58,151 nt of DNA from Elusimicrobiota bacterium (GCA_016191335.1 JACPOW010000016.1:1-58151); one strand, 5' to 3'. Shown: positions 27,035-35,959, numbered from the stretch's first letter. The notes: generated from the sequence alone by a model not told the origin. Translations and numbers: made by a program.

Positions 27035-27706
27035 ATGCCGCGTATATTGAGCGTCGAGGACGACCCCGACTTCCAGCATCTGATCTCGATCGCGCTGCGC
27101 AACCAGGGCTTCGAGGTCCATTACGCCTTCACGGGCCCCGAGGGCGTCGAGAAGGCCCTGTCGCTGAACCCCGACCTGATCCTCCTCGACATGATGCTCC
27201 CGGGCTTCAGCGGGACGGAGGTCGTCAAGCGGCTCGCGAAGAACAAGGCGACGAGCGACATCCCGGTCGTCGTGCTCACCGCCTACCCCACCGACGCCAA
27301 TTTCTTCGAGAGCCAGATCAAGGCGCTGGGCGCGGTGGATTATCTGCGCAAGCCCGTGAACATGGAGGAGCTCGTCAAGGTCATGCGGCGCCTGCTGTCC
27401 GCGCGCAAGGCCAAACCGCCGTTCGCGGTCTGGAAGCGCGGCGTCTTCCGGATCATGCCCGAGTCGAGATCCGTCTGGATCGGCGGGACCTTGGTCGCCA
27501 ACCTCGCGCCGAAGCGCTTCGAACTGCTCTTCCATCTCCTGCAGTGCGACGGCCCCGTCCCCTGGGAGGAGCTCCTGCGCAACATCTGGGGACGGGACGG
27601 GACGAAGAACGACCTCGAGAAGGCGGTCCAGCGCCTGCGCGCCGACCTCGGCGCCGAAGGCTACCGTCTGGCCACGACGCGCGACGGCTATCGCCTGTCG
27701 GTCTGA
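27035..27706 (+). CDS. Response regulator with divergent OmpR-type DNA-binding domain
   Basis: 223 residues from ATG 27035 (ATG 27026 would add three residues; a TTG further up is unlikely). Receiver: SVEDDPD (6-12), Asp52 in LILLDMMLPG, Thr in VLTAY, Lys in LRKPVN. The C-terminal ~95 residues look like a winged helix (APKRFELLFHLL, DLEKAVQRLRADLG, TTRDGYRLS), but RLR replaces the usual V.HIRRLR. A TACGCT at 27020-27025 could be the -10 of a leaderless promoter. It follows the kinase-receiver operon by 55 bases. Confidence 0.82.
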   Translation: MPRILSVEDDPDFQHLISIALRNQGFEVHYAFTGPEGVEKALSLNPDLILLDMMLPGFSGTEVVKRLAKNKATSDIPVVVLTAYPTDANFFESQIKALGAVDYLRKPVNMEELVKVMRRLLSARKAKPPFAVWKRGVFRIMPESRSVWIGGTLVANLAPKRFELLFHLLQCDGPVPWEELLRNIWGRDGTKNDLEKAVQRLRADLGAEGYRLATTRDGYRLSV

Positions 27707-27713
27707 AAATCGG

Positions 27714-27719
27714 TAATAT
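27714..27719 (+). promoter_or_regulatory. -10 box (TAATAT), leaderless-type promoter of rfbC
   Basis: TAATAT ends 6 bases before ATG 27726. No ribosome site and no clear -35. Confidence 0.4.
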
Positions 27720-27725
27720 GAACCG

Positions 27726-28280
27726 ATGCCCCTGACCTTCAAGCCTTACGGCGGACTCGACGGCCTGCTGGTCGTCGAGGGCCCCTTCTTCCCCGACGAG
27801 CGCGGGTACTTCTTCGAGGCCTTCCGCGCCGACGAGTGGGCCAAGGCGGGCCTTCCGCCGCTGGTGCAGGACAACCTGTCGCGTTCGAAGAAAGGCGTCG
27901 TGCGGGGCCTCCATTATCAGGTCCCCCCGCAGGCCATCGGCAAGCTCGTGCGCTGCGCCCGGGGACGGATCTTCGACGCGGTCGTCGACCTGCGCCGCGC
28001 GTCGCCCACCTACGGGAAGTCGGCCTCCATCGAGCTCGACGACGCCGGGAACCGCATGTTCTGGGTGCCCGCCGGCTTCGCCCACGGCTTCTGCGCCCTC
28101 TCGGAGAGCGCGGACGTGACCTACAAGGTCACCGGCTACTGGAGCAAGGCCGTCGACGCGGGCATCCGCTGGAACGACCCCGCGCTCGGCATCCAGTGGC
28201 CCGTCTCCGCGGCCGAGGCCCTCGTGACCGCCAAGGACGCGGCCCTGCCCCTGCTCGCCGACGCCGCCAGCCCCTTCTAG
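27726..28280 (+). CDS. rfbC: dTDP-4-dehydrorhamnose 3,5-epimerase
   Basis: 184 residues, single cupin domain. It epimerises dTDP-4-keto-6-deoxyglucose on the way to dTDP-rhamnose. Motifs: DERGYFFEAFR, QDNLSRSKKGVVRGLHYQ with the catalytic His63, PAGFAHGFCALSESADVTYKVT with the tyrosine region, and IRWNDPALGI with the partner aspartate. rfbA, rfbB and rfbD are not adjacent. It is followed by an unknown gene and an epimerase-like gene, all overlapping, which suggests a surface-polysaccharide or glycan context. Confidence 0.93.
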   Translation: MPLTFKPYGGLDGLLVVEGPFFPDERGYFFEAFRADEWAKAGLPPLVQDNLSRSKKGVVRGLHYQVPPQAIGKLVRCARGRIFDAVVDLRRASPTYGKSASIELDDAGNRMFWVPAGFAHGFCALSESADVTYKVTGYWSKAVDAGIRWNDPALGIQWPVSAAEALVTAKDAALPLLADAASPF

Positions 28281-29356
28281 TGTCCATCGTCCCGACCTTG
28301 CTCATCGAGCAGGTCCGCCAGGCGGCGCCCTTCCTGTTCGCGGGCCCCGAGCCCGACGGCCCCTCCCGCCGCTACCTCCGCGTCCTGCGCGCCTACGACG
28401 GGCGGGAGCTCAACGCCCTGGAGTACTACGAGCTGTGCCTGTGCGCGCACTGGGCCACGGCGGGCAGCTTCGTGCCCACCGACGTCGACAACGGCATCCG
28501 CTGGAAGCATTGGCAGGACGTCCAGCCCGGCCTCGTCGAGGAGCAGGCGAAGCTCGTGCTCGAGTCGCTGACCTGGGACTACGCGCCGGTCACGGCCAAG
28601 ATCACCGGCGAGGGCGAGCGGCGCCTCTCGACGCACGAGGGCACCTGGTTCTCCGTCGCCGTCGGCGCCTACGCCGCCTGCCTCGAGGCGCGCCCCGCCC
28701 TGGCGACCATCGTGCTCGACGCGATGCGGACCGAGGCGGAACGGGAGGACAAGGCCTACGCCGCGAGCGCCGGGCCGCTCGACCTGCTCAAGTCCTCCGC
28801 TTTGATCGCCCACAACTTCGGCGACCTCGACCGCGTCGTCGACCAGTGGGAGCTCAAGCCGGGCGACCCCCTGCGCGTCTCGCTCTACGACGCCGCCAAG
28901 CCCGGCTCGCCCTTGTTCGGCGGCGCCCTCGGCCGCGCGGGGCTCATCCACCAGAAGCACATGGGCGCCGACAACCACCGCCACTACCCGTTGCGCGCCG
29001 CCAAGGGCCTGCGCAAGTCCGGCGACCTCCTGCTCCCGGTCGGGCCGTTCTTCGACGACTGGGGCCGCCGCGTCGGCCGCCACCCGTCGCTGACGCCCGA
29101 CGAGGTCGCCGAGGCCGTGCGCGCGCTCACCGACGGATGGACGCGCATGCACGAGCCCGCCGGCTACGCGCGCGCTCTGGCGGGCCTGCTCGAGGTGTTC
29201 CCCGGCGGCCGCCGCGCGCTGGGCAAGCTCCTCCCCGCAAAGGACCAGCGCATGCTGGAGGCAGGTCCGCTGAAAGCCGCGATGGACGTTCCGCAGGTCC
29301 GCTTCGAAGCTCAGTGGGCCAACAAGGTCGCCAAGGGCCGCTCCGCGGCGGCATGA
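28280..29356 (+). CDS. Conserved-looking protein of unknown function
   Basis: 358 residues from GTG 28280, which overlaps the rfbC stop by one base. I do not recognise the family. It is soluble, mostly helical, rich in Trp and Tyr at the N-terminal half (NALEYYELCLCAHW; GIRWKHWQDVQPGL; TWDYAPVTAK), with a His-rich HQKHMGADNHRHYPLR segment at ~225-240 that might bind metal. No signal peptide. Translational coupling to rfbC and the downstream epimerase-like gene argues for a role in nucleotide-sugar or glycan metabolism, but that is only context. Confidence 0.65.
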   Translation: MSIVPTLLIEQVRQAAPFLFAGPEPDGPSRRYLRVLRAYDGRELNALEYYELCLCAHWATAGSFVPTDVDNGIRWKHWQDVQPGLVEEQAKLVLESLTWDYAPVTAKITGEGERRLSTHEGTWFSVAVGAYAACLEARPALATIVLDAMRTEAEREDKAYAASAGPLDLLKSSALIAHNFGDLDRVVDQWELKPGDPLRVSLYDAAKPGSPLFGGALGRAGLIHQKHMGADNHRHYPLRAAKGLRKSGDLLLPVGPFFDDWGRRVGRHPSLTPDEVAEAVRALTDGWTRMHEPAGYARALAGLLEVFPGGRRALGKLLPAKDQRMLEAGPLKAAMDVPQVRFEAQWANKVAKGRSAAA

Positions 29357-30309
29357 AAGTCCTCACGCTCGGGGGCACGCAGTTCATCGGCCGGCACATC
29401 GTCGACGCATTGCTCGCGGACGGACATTCCGTGAGCGTCCTGGCGCGCGGCAAGACGCCCGACGCCCTCCCCCCTCAGGTCGAGCGCCTGAGAGGAGACC
29501 GAGACGAGGGCGCGGCGGGCCTGGGAGCGCTGAACGGACGCGCCTGGGACGCCTGCGTCGACGTCAGCGGTTATACGCCGCGTCAGGTGCGGCCCAGCGC
29601 CGAGGCTCTGCGCGGGATCGTCAGCCGCTATCTGTTCATCAGCACGGGAAGCGTCTACGGCGACGCGAAGCAGCGGCCCGTGACCGAGACGAACTCCACG
29701 ATGACGCCCGCGGCCGAGGATGTCACGGTGATCGACGGCGAAACCTACGGCCCCCTCAAGGTGACCTGCGAGCGCATCGTCCGGGACATCTACGGGGACA
29801 AGGCGACCATACTGAGGCCGCAGATCGTGGCGGGGCCGCACGACCCCAGCGGCCGCTTCACCTACTGGACCAAGCGGGCGACGCTCGGCGGGACGATGCT
29901 CGCCCCCGGCGACGGGACCGACCATGTCCAGGTCATCGACGGGCGCGACCTGGCGCGCTTCGCGCGCAAGGCCCTCGAGGAAGGCATCGCGGGCACCTTC
30001 AACATGGCCGGCCACCGCGTCACCTGGAAGGGATTCATCGCGGCGCTCGGAGCGAAGGACCCCGTGTGGGTGCCCAAGGAGGTGCTCGAAGGCGTCGACT
30101 CCTCCGAACTGCCCTTATTCCGTCCGGAGAACGGGACTTACGCCGGCTTGATGGATGTCAGCAACGCGAAGGCCGTCGCGGCCGGGCTGAGGCTCACCGA
30201 CCTCGAGGTCACCGTCAAGGACACACGTGCCTGGCTCGCCGGCGTGGACTGTCCACTCGCATTATCCCCCGGGCGCGAAGCGGAGCTGGTCAGGAAATCG
30301 CGTCGCTGA
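29353..30309 (+). CDS. NAD-dependent epimerase/dehydratase-like protein (extended SDR)
   Basis: 318 residues from ATG 29353 overlapping the upstream TGA. Rossmann motif LGGTQFIGRHIVDAL with a GGTxFxG variant typical of the atypical SDR group (plant CSP41-like), a Ser/Thr in FISTGSVYGD, and YGPLK supplying Tyr and Lys. GTFNMAGHRVTWKGF and TYAGLMDVSNAKA fit the C-terminal substrate domain. It could be a sugar epimerase or reductase or a non-catalytic nucleotide-binding member; the operon with rfbC favours a nucleotide sugar. It is closed by an intrinsic terminator. Confidence 0.8.
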   Translation: MKVLTLGGTQFIGRHIVDALLADGHSVSVLARGKTPDALPPQVERLRGDRDEGAAGLGALNGRAWDACVDVSGYTPRQVRPSAEALRGIVSRYLFISTGSVYGDAKQRPVTETNSTMTPAAEDVTVIDGETYGPLKVTCERIVRDIYGDKATILRPQIVAGPHDPSGRFTYWTKRATLGGTMLAPGDGTDHVQVIDGRDLARFARKALEEGIAGTFNMAGHRVTWKGFIAALGAKDPVWVPKEVLEGVDSSELPLFRPENGTYAGLMDVSNAKAVAAGLRLTDLEVTVKDTRAWLAGVDCPLALSPGREAELVRKSRR

Positions 30310-30345
30310 CCGTGACTATCCACACGATTCACAGGCGAACTCCTT

Positions 30346-30369
30346 AAAACTGTTGTTGACAACAGTTTT
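30346..30369. terminator. Bidirectional intrinsic terminator
   Basis: AAAACTGTTG-TTGA-CAACAGTTTT: perfect 10-base stem and 4-base loop, with T runs on both strands. It lies between the convergent epimerase-like gene and the export operon and should stop transcripts from both sides. Confidence 0.8.
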
Positions 30370-30387
30370 CGATCGGCTCGAGGCTGA

Positions 30388-31665
30388 TCACTCGTAGTGA
30401 AGCGCCTCGACGGGGTCGAAGCGAGAGGCCTTCCAGGCCGGATACAGAGCGAACAGGAAGCCGGTGCCGAGGGCGATGAGCAAGGCCCCGCCGACATGGA
30501 GCAGGCTGATCTCGAGCATGCGGTCCTCCTTCGGCGCGAGGTACCAGATGCCGAAGATGCCCAGGCCCGTGCCGCCCAGGCCGCCGATGACGCCCAGCAT
30601 CATCGCCTCGACGACGAACTGCCAGACGATGTCGGCGCGCGTGGCGCCGAGCGCGCGGCGTATGCCGATCTCGCGCACGCGCGAGAAGATGGTCGCGAGC
30701 GTCACGTTCATGATGCCGATGCCCGAGGCGAGGATGGCGACGATGCCGATGATCATGATGGAGACGACGAACTCCCGCATCTGGCTCAAGGCGCTCTGCA
30801 TGATCTCGCGGTAATCCTTGACCTCGAAATCCGGCTCCCCCCGGTGGCGGGCCAGAAGCAGGACCTTGATGCGGCGGATGTAGGCGGTGGCCGTCGCGGC
30901 GTCGCCGGTGTCCACGCTGATGGACTCGATGACCTCGGGGTTGCGCTGGTAGCGCGGGATCAGGAAGCGCTGATAGGCGGTCGCGGGGACGAGGACGACG
31001 CCCTGGCCGCCCCAGGAGCGGCCGAACCATCTAGGGTCCTTGTCGCGGGGCGGCTCCTTGACGACGCCGACCACCGTGAAGAGGTGCTCTCCGAGGAGGA
31101 TGCGGCGGCCGAGAGGGTCGCGGCGGGAGATGTGCTTGGTCAGGGCCTGCTCCGGCCAGTACTTCGCCCAGAAGGGCTTCTTGATCCAGCCGCCGGTCTG
31201 GACGAGCACCGCCACGCGGGCGGCGGCGGCCACGTCCCGCTCGTTGATGAGGCGGCCGCGCAGGGAGTACACCCAGTCGCGCTTCCCCCATTCCGGGGTG
31301 ATCCCGCGGGCGCGGATGCCGTCGTTCGTGAAGTCGTCGAGGCGCATGCGCGTGCCGTAGCTCGTGATCACCGGCGAGACCATGAACAGCTCGGGGTACT
31401 GGCGGCGGATCTCGAGGGCGTCACCGTAGGTGAGCCCCGGGGAGAGCCCCTTGGACTTGTAGTTGTTCTTCTGGGTGACCTCGATGCGGCCGGGGCCGGC
31501 GAGGCGCAGGGCGTCGTTGTAGCGCTTCATCATGCCCGCGGTCTGGGAGAAGGTGAAGAGCATGGCCGCGATGCCGATGGCCAGCGACAGGCTCGTCATC
31601 GCGGAGCGCGTCTTGTGGGCGCGGATCTCGACGAGCGCGGAGCGTCCCAGCTCGGAGATCTTCAT
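30388..31665 (-). CDS. ABC exporter permease, MacB/FtsX type (second permease)
   Basis: 425 residues. One N-terminal helix (~20-40), a large extracytoplasmic MacB-type domain (~45-295), then three C-terminal helices beginning at VSIMIIGIVAILASGIGIMNV; the FtsX signature REIGIRRALGATRADI and terminal ALYPAWKASRFDPVEALHYE are present. Start ATG 31665 overlaps the upstream permease stop. It is last in a TolC-adaptor-ATPase-permease-permease operon and about as similar to its neighbour as expected for two halves of a heterodimeric MacB-like exporter. Substrate unknown: peptides, lipids or antibiotics. Confidence 0.88.
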   Translation of the reverse strand: MKISELGRSALVEIRAHKTRSAMTSLSLAIGIAAMLFTFSQTAGMMKRYNDALRLAGPGRIEVTQKNNYKSKGLSPGLTYGDALEIRRQYPELFMVSPVITSYGTRMRLDDFTNDGIRARGITPEWGKRDWVYSLRGRLINERDVAAAARVAVLVQTGGWIKKPFWAKYWPEQALTKHISRRDPLGRRILLGEHLFTVVGVVKEPPRDKDPRWFGRSWGGQGVVLVPATAYQRFLIPRYQRNPEVIESISVDTGDAATATAYIRRIKVLLLARHRGEPDFEVKDYREIMQSALSQMREFVVSIMIIGIVAILASGIGIMNVTLATIFSRVREIGIRRALGATRADIVWQFVVEAMMLGVIGGLGGTGLGIFGIWYLAPKEDRMLEISLLHVGGALLIALGTGFLFALYPAWKASRFDPVEALHYE

Positions 31666-32933
31666 TCGGCCTTGAGCGCCTCGACTGGGTCGAGCCGGGA
31701 GGCCCGGTAGGCGGGGATGAAGGCGAAGGCGGCGCTGACCAGCGAGGCCAGCCCGATGCCCGCCGCGCACTGGAGCCAGGTGATCTGGGCGATGTCGCGC
31801 GAGCCGCCGAGGCCGGAGAGCCACCTCACGCCGCCCAGCCCCAGGCCGACGCCCGCGACGCCGCCGGCCGCGCCCAGCATCGCCGCCTCGAAGAGGAACT
31901 GGGCGAGGATGTCCGCGCGGGAGGCGCCGATGGCGCGGCGCACGCCGATCTCCCGCACGCGCGCGAAGATGGTGGCCAAGGTCACGTTCATGATGCCGAT
32001 GCCGCCGGCGAGCAAAGCCACGACTCCGAGAGCGAGGCCGGCCTTCACGTACTTGCGCATCTCCTCCATCTTGTTCTCGATCTCCTCGCGGTCGTCCTTG
32101 ACCTCGAAGTCCTCCTCGCCGCGGTGCCGGCGCTTGAGGATGGCCTCGATCTGGCGCCGACGGGAGGCGAGGGTCTTGACGTCGCCCGTGTCGACGCGGA
32201 TCTCGTCCACCGAGTCCGGGCCGCCGCCCCCCATGGAGAGATGCTGCTGGAAGGCGGTGAGCGGCACGATCGCGTTGGGGGTGTTCCAGCTCTCCCAGCG
32301 CGGGTCCAGGTCGCGCGGCGGCGGGGACAGCACGCCGACGACGGTGAACACCGCGTCCTCGAGGCGCACCTGCTGCCCGAGGAGGTCGCGGCGCTTGGCG
32401 AAGCCCTCGTAAGGGTCTTCCTGGTCCCAGAACTTGGCCCAGAAGGGCTTCTTGAACCAGCCGGCGGGCTCGACCATGACCGCGACGCGGGAGCGCTGCG
32501 CGACGTCCCAGTCGTTGATGAAGCGGCCGCGCAGCTTGAACACCCAGTCCCGGCGGCGGAACTCCGGGATGGAGCCGTCGACCTTGACCCCGCTGATCGA
32601 GGTCTTGCCGTGCACGAGCCGCAGCCAGTTGCTGGAGACCGGCGCGACCATGTACAGGTCGGGCAGCTCGCGGCGCAGGGCCTGGGCGTCGCCGTAGGTG
32701 AGGCCCTGAGAAAGCCCTTTCGACACGTAGTTGCGCTTCTTCTCGATCGTCAGCCGTCCCGGCCCCATCAGCTCCAGGTTCTTCTCCAGGGCCTCCTTCA
32801 TGCCCTGGGTCTGGGCCATGGTGTAGAGCAAGGAGGCGACGCCGACGGAGACGGCCGCGAAGGAGAGCGCGGAGCGGAACTTGTTGGCGTATATCTCGCG
32901 CGCGCCGGCCCGTACGGCCTCGCCCGCGTTCAC
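31662..32933 (-). CDS. ABC exporter permease, MacB/FtsX type (first permease)
   Basis: 423 residues from GTG 32933, overlapping the ATPase stop as GTGA. Topology as in the downstream permease: one helix, a ~270-residue extracytoplasmic domain (GRLTIEKKRNYVSKGLSQG; RDWVFKLRGRFINDWD), then three helices with GGIGIMNVTLATIFARVREIGVRRAIGAS. The two permeases share many aligned blocks (GDA-LRR-PEL/PDLYMV, KKPFWAK, FTVVGV), indicating gene duplication into a heterodimer. Confidence 0.88.
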   Translation of the reverse strand: MNAGEAVRAGAREIYANKFRSALSFAAVSVGVASLLYTMAQTQGMKEALEKNLELMGPGRLTIEKKRNYVSKGLSQGLTYGDAQALRRELPDLYMVAPVSSNWLRLVHGKTSISGVKVDGSIPEFRRRDWVFKLRGRFINDWDVAQRSRVAVMVEPAGWFKKPFWAKFWDQEDPYEGFAKRRDLLGQQVRLEDAVFTVVGVLSPPPRDLDPRWESWNTPNAIVPLTAFQQHLSMGGGGPDSVDEIRVDTGDVKTLASRRRQIEAILKRRHRGEEDFEVKDDREEIENKMEEMRKYVKAGLALGVVALLAGGIGIMNVTLATIFARVREIGVRRAIGASRADILAQFLFEAAMLGAAGGVAGVGLGLGGVRWLSGLGGSRDIAQITWLQCAAGIGLASLVSAAFAFIPAYRASRLDPVEALKAE

Positions 32934-33586
32934 GCCAGCGCGCCGTCCTTGATGCGGATGACGCGGCCGGCGGCGGCGCCGATGGCGGGGTCGTGGGTGA
33001 CGAGGACGACGGTCATGCCCTCGGCGTTGAGCTCCTTGAAGAGGGCCAGGATCTCGACGGAGGACTTCGAGTCCAGGTTGCCCGTGGGCTCGTCGGCGAG
33101 CAGGAGGGCGGGCTTGTTGGCCAGGGCGCGCGCGATGCCGACGCGCTGGCGCTCGCCGCCGGAGAGCTGGAGCGGGGTGTTCTCCGCCTTGCGGCCGAGG
33201 CCGACGCGCGTGAGCAGCTCCTTGGCGCGGGCGCGGCGCTCCTCGACCCCCTGGCCGGCGTAGGCCATGGGCAAGGCGACGTTCTCGAGGGCCGACAGAC
33301 GCGGCAGCAGATTGAAGGCCTGGAAGACGAAGCCGATGCGGGCGCGGCGCAGGCCGGTGATCTCGGCGTCGCTCAGGCGCGCGGTCTCGGCGCCTTCGAG
33401 AAGATATTTGCCGCCGGTGGGGCGGTCGAGGAGGCCGAGTATGTTGAGGAGAGTGGACTTGCCGCACCCGGACGGGCCCATGATGGCGGTGAACTCGCCT
33501 TGGGAAACGGAGAAAGTGACTCCTTTGAGCGCCTGATATCCGCCCTGGTAGACCCGAGTCAGACCGTCGACGGTGATCGAGTTCAC
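32930..33586 (-). CDS. ABC transporter ATP-binding protein, MacB/LolD type
   Basis: 218 residues from GTG 33586. Walker A GPSGCGKST, Q-loop VFQAFNLLPRLSALENV, signature LSGGERQRVGIARAL, Walker B LLLADEPTGNLD, H-loop THDP. The length and the FNLLPRLSA segment match the MacB/LolD subfamily that powers mechanotransmission through FtsX-type permeases. Both ends overlap neighbours by four bases (GTGA), so it is made in fixed ratio with them. Confidence 0.92.
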   Translation of the reverse strand: MNSITVDGLTRVYQGGYQALKGVTFSVSQGEFTAIMGPSGCGKSTLLNILGLLDRPTGGKYLLEGAETARLSDAEITGLRRARIGFVFQAFNLLPRLSALENVALPMAYAGQGVEERRARAKELLTRVGLGRKAENTPLQLSGGERQRVGIARALANKPALLLADEPTGNLDSKSSVEILALFKELNAEGMTVVLVTHDPAIGAAAGRVIRIKDGALA

Positions 33587-34506
33587 GACTTGGGCTTGTC
33601 GTCCGGCTTCTCGGTGAGGAGCTTGTCGCCTTCCTTGACGCCCTCGAGGACCTCGACGTCCATCTCCGAGCGCAGGCCGAGCTTGAGCGGGGTCTTCTTC
33701 GGCTTGCCCTCGGCGGCGGCGACATAGCCGAACTCCTTGCCGCCTTCCTCGAAGACGCCGGACAGCGCGAGCTTGAGGACCTTCTTGCGCGAGTCGAGCA
33801 GGCCGTCGACGCGGGCGGTCATGCCGGGCTTCAGCCGCGCGTCGCTCTTGAGCAAGGTCACCTCGACCTTGAAGTTCTTGAGGTTGTTGTTGTCCTTCTC
33901 CGCCTGCGGCGAGACCAAGGTGACCTTGGACGGGAAGTCCTGGCCGGGAAGGGCGTCCACGGTGACCTTCACGTCCATGCCTTCCTTGAGCTTGAGGATG
34001 TCCATCTCGGAGATCTTCATCTTGACCACGAGGCGCGACAGGTCCGCCACGGTCATCAGGTAGGTCGGCGTCTGGGACTCCATGAGGCCGGTGACGTACT
34101 CCCCGAGCTTGGAGAGGCGGCCCTCCTGGGAGTTGTTGGAGCTCCGGTCCTGGTAGCGCATGACGACGCCGTCGATGGGCGCGGTCAAGGTCGTGGGCAC
34201 GTAGGCCTCGGCCTCGGTGCGGCCGGGCTGGATGACGGCGAGCTTGTCGCCCTTGCGCACGCGCGCTCACTCGTCCACGAACAGTTCGATGACGCGGCCG
34301 GACACCTTGGAGGCCACGTCCACGAAGGTCTTCGGCGTCAGCTCGCCGGAGTCCATGAAGTGGAGCTCGATGTCCCCCCGCTCGACCTTCACGGTGCCGG
34401 GGCCCGCGTCCTCCGCCTTGCCCTTGTATTTCTTCCAGCCGGCGGCGCACAGCAGGACGACGACGAGGACGATGACGAGCGCCTTCGACGATCTCAGGTT
34501 CACCAT
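33583..34506 (-). pseudogene. Periplasmic adaptor (HlyD/MacA-type) gene interrupted by in-frame TGA
   Basis: Frame 34506-33583 encodes an adaptor of ~307 codons: an N-terminal membrane anchor (SKALVIVLVVVLLCAAGW), lipoyl-like half-motifs (KVSGRVIELFVDE and RKGDKLAVIQPG), a barrel and a C-terminal domain ending GVKEGDKLLTEKP. Codon 80 (34269-34267) is TGA, exactly between VDE and ARVRKGD where relatives usually have Gly (V.EG..V.KGD); GGA to TGA would be one base change. Both sides are in the same frame, so this is a nonsense codon, not a frameshift. A GTG at 34260 might restart translation but would lack the export anchor. Flanking genes are intact and overlapping. Either a recent mutation, a sequence error or read-through. 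Confidence 0.8.
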
Positions 34507-35792
34507 AGAGGATCTCCCACCGCGCGCTTGTAGCGGGCGCGGTCGATGAAAATGTCGTGCAGGGCCAGGGCGCGCTCGACGCGGGCGTTGAGGTAGTCGT
34601 TCTGCGCCTGGTTCATGCGGATCGCGTCGGCCGCGCCCTGCTGATACTGCCGCCCCACCAGCTCGAGGGACCGCGCGGCGATCTCCTCCTTGAGGAGGGC
34701 GACCGTGTAGGAGCTGGAGACGCGCTCCAGGTTGATGTACGCGTTGTACACCTCGGACTTGACCGTCCGCTCGGCCGAGCGGCGCGCCGCCTCCGCGCGG
34801 CGCTGCTGCGCCCGCGCCGAGGAGACGGCCCAGCCCTGGGTGAAGCCGTTGAAGCCGACGGGCAAGGACAGGGAGAGCCCCACCTGGTGGTTCGGGTTGG
34901 GCGAGGCCGTCCCCGCGCCGGCGGCGTAGCGCGTCCGGGTCCAGGTCGCGTCGGCCTTGAGGCTCGGCAGGACGCCCAGGACGGCCTGTTGGACGGCGAC
35001 CCGCGCCTTGTCGAGGTCCTCCCGGGCTTGGACGACCTCGGGCCGCAGTTCGAGGGCGCGAACGAAGTCCGCCTCCACGAGCGGCATGTCCGTGGCGCCC
35101 GCCGTGAGGTTCAGGATCAGCGCCGCTTCGGCCAAAGCGCCTCGGTCGATCAGGGCGTTGAACTCGACGAGAGCCTTCTTTCGCTCTGCCTCGGCGGAGA
35201 TGATGCGCAGCTCCGAGGAGCGCCAGTCGGTCTCACTCTTGAGCAGGTCGGCCAGGCTCTTCATCCCGTTCTTGTACAGGTCGAGGGACTGCTCGTACTG
35301 CTTCTTCTGGTCGCGCAAGTTCTGCTGTGCGACGCCGAGCAGTTCGGTCTTCGCGTCGAGAGTGTAGAAGGCGGAGATCGCGGCGAACGCGCGGTCCTGG
35401 CGGGCCGCGTTCCAGGCGGCGCGCGCCGCGCGCCGGGCCATCGCCGCCGCGCGCGTCTTCTGCAGGTCCTCGAAGCTGTTGAACAGGTTCCAGTTGGCCG
35501 TCGTCACCGCCTGACCCAGGCGCGGGGCGAAGCGTCCCTGCTCGTAGCGATAGGAGGCGAGCGGGTCGTGGCCGTACGGGTACTGGGTGTAGGAGAAGCC
35601 GAGCGTGGGAAGGACCATGGCGGAAGCCTGGCCTTTGAGAGCCGCGTCCGCCGCGTTGAACGCGTCCTCGGCCGAGCGCACCTCGGGGGAGGTCGCGAGC
35701 GCGGAGGCCGTATAGGAGGAGATGGTGAAGCCGTCGGCGAGGGCCGGAGAGGGGAGCAGCGCCAGGACGGCCAGGGCGAAGGAGAGTTTCAT
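34500..35792 (-). CDS. Outer-membrane efflux channel protein, TolC family
   Basis: 430 residues with signal peptide MKLSFALAVLALLPSPALA. Two repeated OEP halves made of long helices and short strands: SPEVRSAEDAFNAADAALKG.. and RPEVVQAREDLDKARVAVQQ.., the hallmark of TolC-like trimeric channels. It is first in the export operon and overlaps the adaptor start by 7 bases. The -10 TAGAAT at 35811-35816 gives a short leader of about 10 bases. It should carry the substrate of the MacB-like pump across the outer membrane. Confidence 0.9.
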   Translation of the reverse strand: MKLSFALAVLALLPSPALADGFTISSYTASALATSPEVRSAEDAFNAADAALKGQASAMVLPTLGFSYTQYPYGHDPLASYRYEQGRFAPRLGQAVTTANWNLFNSFEDLQKTRAAAMARRAARAAWNAARQDRAFAAISAFYTLDAKTELLGVAQQNLRDQKKQYEQSLDLYKNGMKSLADLLKSETDWRSSELRIISAEAERKKALVEFNALIDRGALAEAALILNLTAGATDMPLVEADFVRALELRPEVVQAREDLDKARVAVQQAVLGVLPSLKADATWTRTRYAAGAGTASPNPNHQVGLSLSLPVGFNGFTQGWAVSSARAQQRRAEAARRSAERTVKSEVYNAYINLERVSSSYTVALLKEEIAARSLELVGRQYQQGAADAIRMNQAQNDYLNARVERALALHDIFIDRARYKRAVGDPLW

Positions 35793-35843
35793 CTCGGGAG
35801 CGGACGGCCTATTCTAGCATTCCGCCGACGGGGTGTTCGACCC

Positions 35844-35855
35844 TGACCCGGGTCA
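35844..35855. promoter_or_regulatory. 12-bp palindrome TGACCCGGGTCA in the divergent promoter region
   Basis: A perfect palindrome between the TolC operon (minus) and the aminotransferase gene (plus), near the -35 region of the TolC promoter. It is an operator candidate. The remainder of this 199-base gap holds only the two promoters. Confidence 0.4.
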
Positions 35856-35959
35856 TAGGCCCTTGGGCCTCCCGCGGGGCTGGGCGGACCGAACGCGAAT
35901 GATCAGACCAACCTGCGCGACCACGGCAAAAAGCCTTAACGTCCCCCGGCCGGAAAAGC

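Noticed and set aside
34267-34269. UGA read as glycine or selenocysteine
   Set aside because: Many genes here end in UGA at conserved C-termini, so UGA is a stop; a SECIS-like need is not supported and the expected residue is Gly, not Cys.
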